A stretch of 38,368 bases of DNA from Paramacrobiotus richtersi (Eukaryota; Tardigrada; Eutardigrada; Parachela; Macrobiotidae), in contig JAQGAU010000139.1 of NCBI GenBank assembly GCA_034698045.1, forward strand, positions 1-38,368, given 5' to 3'. The translations under genes and the position numbers were made by a program. Under the pieces are notes generated by a model. The model did no database searches, had not been told where the DNA came from, and saw only the letters and a program-made list of their open reading frames with translations. Shown one piece after another: positions 32,933 to 38,368 of the stretch. Within the stretch, counting starts at the first letter, position 1. Each line of letters opens with the position of its first letter.

Positions 32933-33390
32933 CAATAACTTTTGACACATACAAGATAGATTTTTTCTGACTTCAGATTCGGAATCCTCGCATTTATTAA
33001 CATTTTAGTACCGAGTCCGATTTTCGATTTTCGACAAAAATTTTCGCCAGCTACGTGGGCAAGCTTCCTAGGCGGTCGCTCTCATAAATCTTCAATAACT
33101 TCTGAACCGTTCATCTGTTTCGGTTTCTGACTTCAGATTCGGAATCCCCGTGCTTTTCTACGTCGAAGTACCGCGGGCGTTTTTCGAATTTCGAAACAAA
33201 ATATTTTGGTGCCTCAAAAGGGGCCGAACGGGGGGAAATTTCAATAACTTCAGAGCTGTTCATCAGTTTAGGTTTCTGACTTCAGATTCGGAATCCCCGT
33301 GCGTTTTTACGTCGAAGTACCGCGGGGGTTTTTCGATTTTTGAGAAAAAGTATGGCGCCCCCACTGGTACTGGTAAACAAGGGGCATCTG
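32933..33390. repeat. Three tandem copies of a roughly 150-bp satellite unit
   Basis: Units begin at 32933, 33093 and 33242 (spacings 160 and 149). Each starts CAATAACTT, has TTTCTGACTTCAGATTCGG 31-32 bases later, then GAATCC, a TACGTCGAAGTACCGCGGG-like core and a T-rich TTTTCGATTTTCGA segment. Units 2 and 3 are close to each other; unit 1 is more diverged. The array sits between the Ig pseudogene and the kinase gene, just upstream of the kinase start. Confidence 0.85.
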
Positions 33391-33581
33391 AATAACGTTT
33401 TAGCCTTTTCTTTGTTTTGGTTTTTTGGTTGGTACTTCGATGTAGAAAGACGCGGGGAATTGGAATACTGAGTAATCCATATGGGTTCTGCTTGCGTAGC
33501 TGTATATAACAATCAAAACGAATCACTTCATCACTGAACGCAGTACTGCATCAACATAGACTGGATCAAAATCAATGAATC

Positions 33582-36500
33582 ATGGAAAGGTCTCTAGTGA
33601 TTGGTTGCGACGTTCGCTATATGTATGAGGAAGACGACAGGATGAATGTACCTGAACCCACCGTCGCCACCGATTCTGTGCTTTATCGCGCAGAGTTGAC
33701 GGAGCCGGGGAGCTTTGGTGGAACGAATCTGGTGGCGGTTAAAACATTCCGCATTGATAGATCCGAAAGGGAGGCAGAGCAAATAAACAGTTCTGACTTG
33801 TTAATGCGATGGGAAAATCTAACGAAACTGAAGCATGAAAATGTGGTTTCTTATCACAAGATTGCCATCCAGTGGATGCATCCCGAATCGAATACCGGCC
33901 GCAGTCTCATCGAACTGGATGTCGTTATGGATTACTGTGACGGTATGACTAGATTAATAGTACCGTTGTTTATACTAGTGTGCGCTTAACACGGTACCGG
34001 CTGCTGGCCGTAATGGATGGTCTTCCCCCACCAGCAGATATTTCTTAATCTGCTTGTCCTGTCAGAAATTTGATAAACTAGCCAGTTAGAATAATACTTA
34101 CTTGTATCCCGTCCGCAATCGTGTTACCCTTTTTCTCTAAAACGTGTTTCATTTCGTTTACATGCAGATTTCCGCTTGCTATTCTCGAATAAACCAGCAG
34201 AGCAGCTTTTAATCTTAAGAACATCGTATTCCAACATTTCTTGAGGCCATGAAGGTTGAAACATTTTATTAAGTTCATTTTCTCAGAATCTGAAATGTTG
34301 AAGAACCACATTCTTTACACCTCTAAAAGCGGAATTAAAAAATGGAGGACAAAGCTTTTTTCATCATTTTATTACAACGGTTCGTTAAAAAGCAAACGTT
34401 CGTCGATTGAGGAAAACTTGGGTACATTAAACGAGTAAAGCTGCCCGCGAATAAATAGCCCCACGACAGACAATTTCGAATGACATGTAGGTAGGTGCAT
34501 GCTACAGCAAACCGGAATACCGTGGTGAAATGGGCCTGGTGATCATGAATCAGCATCAAAAGAAATATCGCTTCTCCAACTGTGTTTATTGCTGTACCAT
34601 GGTATAAAATGCATACACAAACGTAAGTTACGTAACGTTCACCACAGTCTTCCCCTCTAGCTTGCGGTATCACAGACGACGGCTATGGTTTCTCGACCGA
34701 AGACTGAAGTTACTTATGACCAGGGAAATAAACATTTTTAATCATTGTATACCGGTCGCCGTTATCGCGCACAAATATCGACGACAATACATTTTCAACT
34801 ATACTTGTTAGTACATGATCAGTTATGTAGGCCTTCTCGTGCTGGTTATCCAGTGCTCGTGTCAACGAGTACATTTCCTTAGTAAACATGTGCTGTACAT
34901 TCAACCCAGAAACATAAGCTCACCATCATAAGGCTGCGGTTATCTGGGTTATGCATGCAGGCATCGGGTTGAAAAATAACGCCATAACGTACATTTCGAA
35001 GCTATTAAATTTTGTGCATCTTGCAGGTTCTACTTTGCATGCCATGATGGAAGAAATTTTCGAAGCCAAAAGGACACTACATGTGAAGACACTATTTGAC
35101 TTTTCTGAGCAGATGGCCAACGGTTTAGCCTACCTCCATGAAAACAATATCATTCACGGTATTTTAACTCCACACAACATTCTCGTAAATAAGTCATCGA
35201 TGAACAATTTTCGTCTTCGCCTGTGCAGTCTGGATAATTATATATCTTCGTATAAAGCATTCGTAATGCGCTGGGCCTACTTATCTGTCTATCTGGCACC
35301 AGAAATGCTGCTGATCCTCAGAGAGGGCGCGTCTGTCGTCCTCGAGGATCCTTGCTTTTCTGCTTTACACATGGTACAAAAAATGAAAGCCATGGGAGAT
35401 CCTCTTGTTCCCTGGGCCGAGGGAATAATAATTAACGCTGATGAACTAATGGAGAATCTTATCAACCTGTATGCCACCTTTGGAATTAAGCTACAGGAAA
35501 GCTCAGTCCGGACTCCGAAGAACTGTTTGGCAGAATATCTTCGGTGCCTTCCAGCTGCCTTTTTCCGCTTCAAAGAATCGCATCCCGACAAAGAAGTGTT
35601 TTCCCAGTTCATAAACTTTTTGGAAGAAATTTGTATCAGTAATTCAGCAAGCGCACAGAAGATTTCTGCAAGCGTGCTAAAGCGTGAGGGAAATCGGACC
35701 GCAGTTCCCAAAGCACCCGATGACATACTGGAAAGTGTGATGTCGTTCTATCTCCAACGCATACGATCTCCTTCGCCAAACGCACTGACCGCGAAAATAC
35801 GCAGTTTTCTTCAATCAAGGCTGCTTTCTTTGCCGGGTGTAATAAGGGCTGATGGTCGTAAAACGGATATATGGAGCCTAGGGCGTATTATGGAATGCTT
35901 GGCACACAATACTTTTGACACATCACAAAAGATGAAAGACCACGTGGATAGTTCCGAGGACGAGAGTGCTTCTATGATGGCACTACTCGGAACTGAACTG
36001 GAGTCATACATGTGTAATTTTATCCCCATAGATTTCAGTCGCATTTCTGATTCTTGCTTGCACAGATCAGCTGACGAACGAATGACAGCGCAAGAGTTGG
36101 TCAATAAACTGGTGAGACTTGATGAACACACTTATGGAAGCACCTGGGTCTACAAATCTCAGGATGGGGTGGTCGACGAAGAATTATCCGATGCTCATCG
36201 TCAAATGTTAGAGGAAATTGGCTGTCAATGCAAATACGAGTACAGTTTTCTGCGGGATTTCATAGGAGAAGGCGCTTATGGTTATGTGCATAAGGCAAGA
36301 GTTACCGGATTTGGCACTTATAAAGGAAAGGAAACGGTTGCCATAAAAGAGATAACTCTGAGAAACGCTAAGATCAAACAAATGCAGCAAGATGACAGCT
36401 GGAGACAAGCCAAGGACCAATGGCGGAAGCTGGTGTCTTTAAGACATCCACATCTAGTCTCTTACCATAAATTTACCATATGGAAGCTTACAAAAGGAGC

Positions 36501-37961
36501 AAGCATCGAAATCATGATGGATTATTGTCAAGGTAAGGAGGTAACAAAAGATTTTTCCGTGCGCAGGACTTACAAGAAGACCGCACGAGCTGTCAAATTC
36601 CGATCTGCTTAGCTTAGTTTGAGTACCCTCGCGATTGAGGAGACGGAGAAAAAGGAAAGGTACGGAAAAGGAACTGTGCCACCATTTTAACCGCCTCATG
36701 CACTGCCGTAGACTACTGCACTAGCTGTGCTGCCGTCGCTGTCAAAACTGTTACACGGCAAATCGCAATAGTACAATGCTGCAGCGCATGGTATTATTCT
36801 TTTTTTGCCCAATCTCCGTGAACTCGAGGGCACCCAAATCATATTTTTAAATTATCTTAGTGCTAAGCTTTAATTACTGTTAAATTAAGCGAAGCAGATC
36901 GGAATCTGAGAGCTCGTGCGGATGCCTTGTGTTCGTGATGAGCTCCTGTGACAGGAGCGAAAAGACTGCGATACGTTTAAGTGTACTAAGTGCAGTAACG
37001 TATCTTTTGGGTTCGACAGAATCGTCCTGCCGTGGTTTATGTAGAACCTAGTTAAGATCAATACTGTGTTTGTTTGCACTGCATCTTGTTTGTAGGTATG
37101 TAAAACCCAGAGACAGATATAAGGTGAATTGTGTTGTTTAATTTGTTCTTAACCTGTTTTGCTAGATTGAACTGGAAACAGATCGACATGGAAACACTTA
37201 AGCCGTATTTGAAGCAAATGTCGCTTTATTTTCCAGGTGGCGATCTGGATCAGCTCATCACCCAGTGCAGAACAGGAATACGCAGGTTATCATTCGTGGC
37301 AGTCGTCCGCTACGCTGCGCAATTAGCAACCGGCCTGCACTTCTTGCACGAAAATAAGTTCATTCATGGAGATCTGAAACCCGGCAACGTGTTCTTGAAC
37401 AGAGCCACCGGTGATCCGGAAAACCATATCTTGCGTATCGGAGATCTGGATGGCGCAATGCGCATTCATACTGACTCCTCTACACCGGAACGCAAGGATC
37501 TGGCAGGAACTGGTCCGTATATGTCCCCAGAAATGGTCATGCAGACGCTTCAGCAACAGCACGAGGATATGGGATTTCCCACCGATATTTGGAGTTTCGG
37601 ATGCGTTCTTCTTGACTTGGCCAACTGTTGTACTGGAATTCGTGAGCGAATGTTTTACAAAATGGTTGCAAATGAAGGAGGGGAACTGGAAAGTCACAAA
37701 ATAGAACGGCAAAGCTTTTCGGCCGATGCGTTCCTTTTTCAATTGTCCCAAGGCTACCGTCCTTTTGTTCCCCAGCTGATTCATCGGGCTATAAGGGATC
37801 TTATTGAACCCTGTCTGGTGCCAGCCTGCAGGGATCGAGCAACCTCCGCGCAGGTTATGGAACAGCTGTTGCATATATACATATGTATCGATATATGCGT
37901 AATAGAAAGCAGTCAGCTTCCCGGTTCAAACCGGCCGATCATAGCGGCCCTGTCGGGTTGA
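33582..37961 (+). CDS. Tandem pseudokinase-kinase protein, three exons
   Basis: Exons 33582-33942, 35027-36532 and 37237-37961 join (phase 1 both times) into 863 codons. Domain 1 (about 10-460): no glycine-rich loop (EPTVATDS), keeps VAVK (K54), has HGILTPHN at 164-171 with Ile in place of the catalytic Asp, and SLD (188-190) in place of DFG, so it should be a pseudokinase. APE is at 211-213 but the DIWSLG motif starts only at 401, about 170 residues more than usual. Domain 2 (about 520-855): GEGAYGYV (534-541), VAIK (K561), HGDLKPGN (D668, K670, N673), DLD (D692), GTGPYMSPE, DIWSFG (739-744): probably an active Ser/Thr kinase lacking the HRD arginine. The alpha-C glutamate is not obvious in either domain. 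Exon 2 spans both domains, so this is one protein, not two genes. Nearest group is uncertain (STE/NEK/GCN2-like features). The ATG at 33582 is supported because IGCDVRYMY matches IGCQCKYEY before domain 2. The last 25 codons after the kinase fold are low-complexity; a further 3' exon is possible. Confidence 0.85.
33943..35026 (+). other. Kinase intron 1 (1084 bp)
   Basis: Donor ...GACG|GTATGA, acceptor TCTTGCAG|GTTCT, phase 1, splitting the glycine codon after MDYCD at the kinase hinge. The same split occurs in intron 2. No gene is apparent inside. Confidence 0.75.
36533..37236 (+). other. Kinase intron 2 (704 bp)
   Basis: Donor CAAG|GTAAGG, acceptor TTTTCCAG|GTGGC, phase 1, splitting the glycine codon after MDYCQ. 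It is in the same structural place and phase as intron 1. A short in-frame read-through of the donor reaches a stop at 36610, so retention would truncate domain 2. Confidence 0.8.
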
Positions 37962-38230
37962 GCCTTGATAAAACAACCAGTGCCGGTTCTTTTAAAAGAA
38001 AGATAGATTTGGAAGTAGAAGTTGTTGATATGCACTGCACTCTTCTTGGTGCGCTTCTCTGCTACAAAAATACTTTCTTTACAGAGGGCAATGTTGTAAC
38101 ACATCATTCTATGTCGCATACTAGAAAGTTCTCTCGATATTTCTTTTCTACCATGTGCTTTGAACTTCGGCGCCATTTCATTATACGTAGCGTGCTTTCT
38201 GGAAGTACTCGTTATGCCCGAACCTCCTCA

Positions 38231-38269
38231 GATCCGAAAGTAATCACTGTAAGTGATTACTTTCTGATC
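38231..38269. repeat. Strong hairpin 3' of the kinase gene
   Basis: Two 17-bp arms (GATCCGAAAGTAATCAC and GTGATTACTTTCTGATC) with one mismatch around the 5-base loop TGTAA, about 270 bases after the stop. It may lie in the 3' UTR or downstream. The frame crossing it (37883-38362) is not supported as a gene. Confidence 0.8.
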
Positions 38270-38368
38270 TTCGCTGGTCAACAATGCTTTGCAAATAGCA
38301 CGAAAAGCAAAACGGTGTGGTTGGACAAGTTTGCGATGACTGTTCGACCGTATGGCTCATAGTACCGT

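Noticed and set aside
35289..36131. Minus-strand frames opposite the kinase exon
   Set aside because: Shadows of a long coding exon; no motifs.
33582..37961. Two separate kinase genes
   Set aside because: The middle exon (35027-36532) carries the C-lobe of domain 1 and the N-lobe of domain 2 in one uninterrupted frame, and the three exons join in phase to 863 codons.
1..38368. Bacterial operon, CRISPR array or horizontally acquired cassette
   Set aside because: All identifiable genes are animal types with spliceosomal introns; no spaced direct-repeat array and no intronless foreign gene was seen.

Overview
The window is animal nuclear DNA. It has GT-AG introns, some only about 60 bp, and exons for extracellular EGF modules, muscle-type immunoglobulin domains, diacylglycerol kinase, the splicing factor PRPF40, an F-box protein and a multi-domain protein kinase. 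No operons, Shine-Dalgarno sites or CRISPR arrays were seen. A small-genome ecdysozoan, possibly a tardigrade, is my guess only; nothing in the sequence proves the phylum.

Layout. 1-1560: two minisatellites (a 9-bp unit; an alternating 21/32-bp unit), then a roughly 780-bp segment flanked by inverted arrays of a GGGGTGCCTATAGT-like motif. 2530-9080: a long + strand array of calcium-binding EGF exons with conserved phase-1 splice sites, broken by many frameshifts and at least five in-frame stops; it contains a 70-bp perfect palindrome at 7508-7577. 10084-10762: a broken 3' part of PRPF40 with FF-domain sequence and a basic tail. 14211-16016: broken exons of a diacylglycerol kinase catalytic domain, with a second fragment at 27374-27460. 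18405-18551: an orphan last exon of the F-box family. 19542-21485: an apparently intact three-exon gene for a Tudor/Agenet-like plus F-box protein (537 aa). 21500-30600: mostly non-coding, with faint retroelement-like and unidentified exon-like fragments and diverged dispersed repeats. 30624-32706 (- strand): exons of a titin/twitchin-like Ig protein, partly intact and partly frameshifted. 32933-33390: three copies of a roughly 150-bp tandem repeat. 33582-37961: an apparently intact three-exon gene for an 863-aa tandem kinase.

The two intact genes are probably a ubiquitin-ligase substrate adaptor (F-box with putative reader domains) and a signalling protein pairing a degenerate pseudokinase with a probably active kinase, an order also found in JAK and GCN2. 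The pseudokinase carries about 170 extra residues between APE and the DIWSLG motif. Both kinase domains are cut by a phase-1 intron at exactly the same place, which points to an internal duplication. This tandem kinase is the most interesting system in the window.

Much of the rest looks like a gene graveyard: unprocessed, intron-containing fragments of at least four unrelated genes lying side by side and decaying, while the two intact genes keep long uninterrupted frames. That contrast argues against poor sequence quality as the cause of the breaks. All identifications come from reading motifs by eye; no database search was run.
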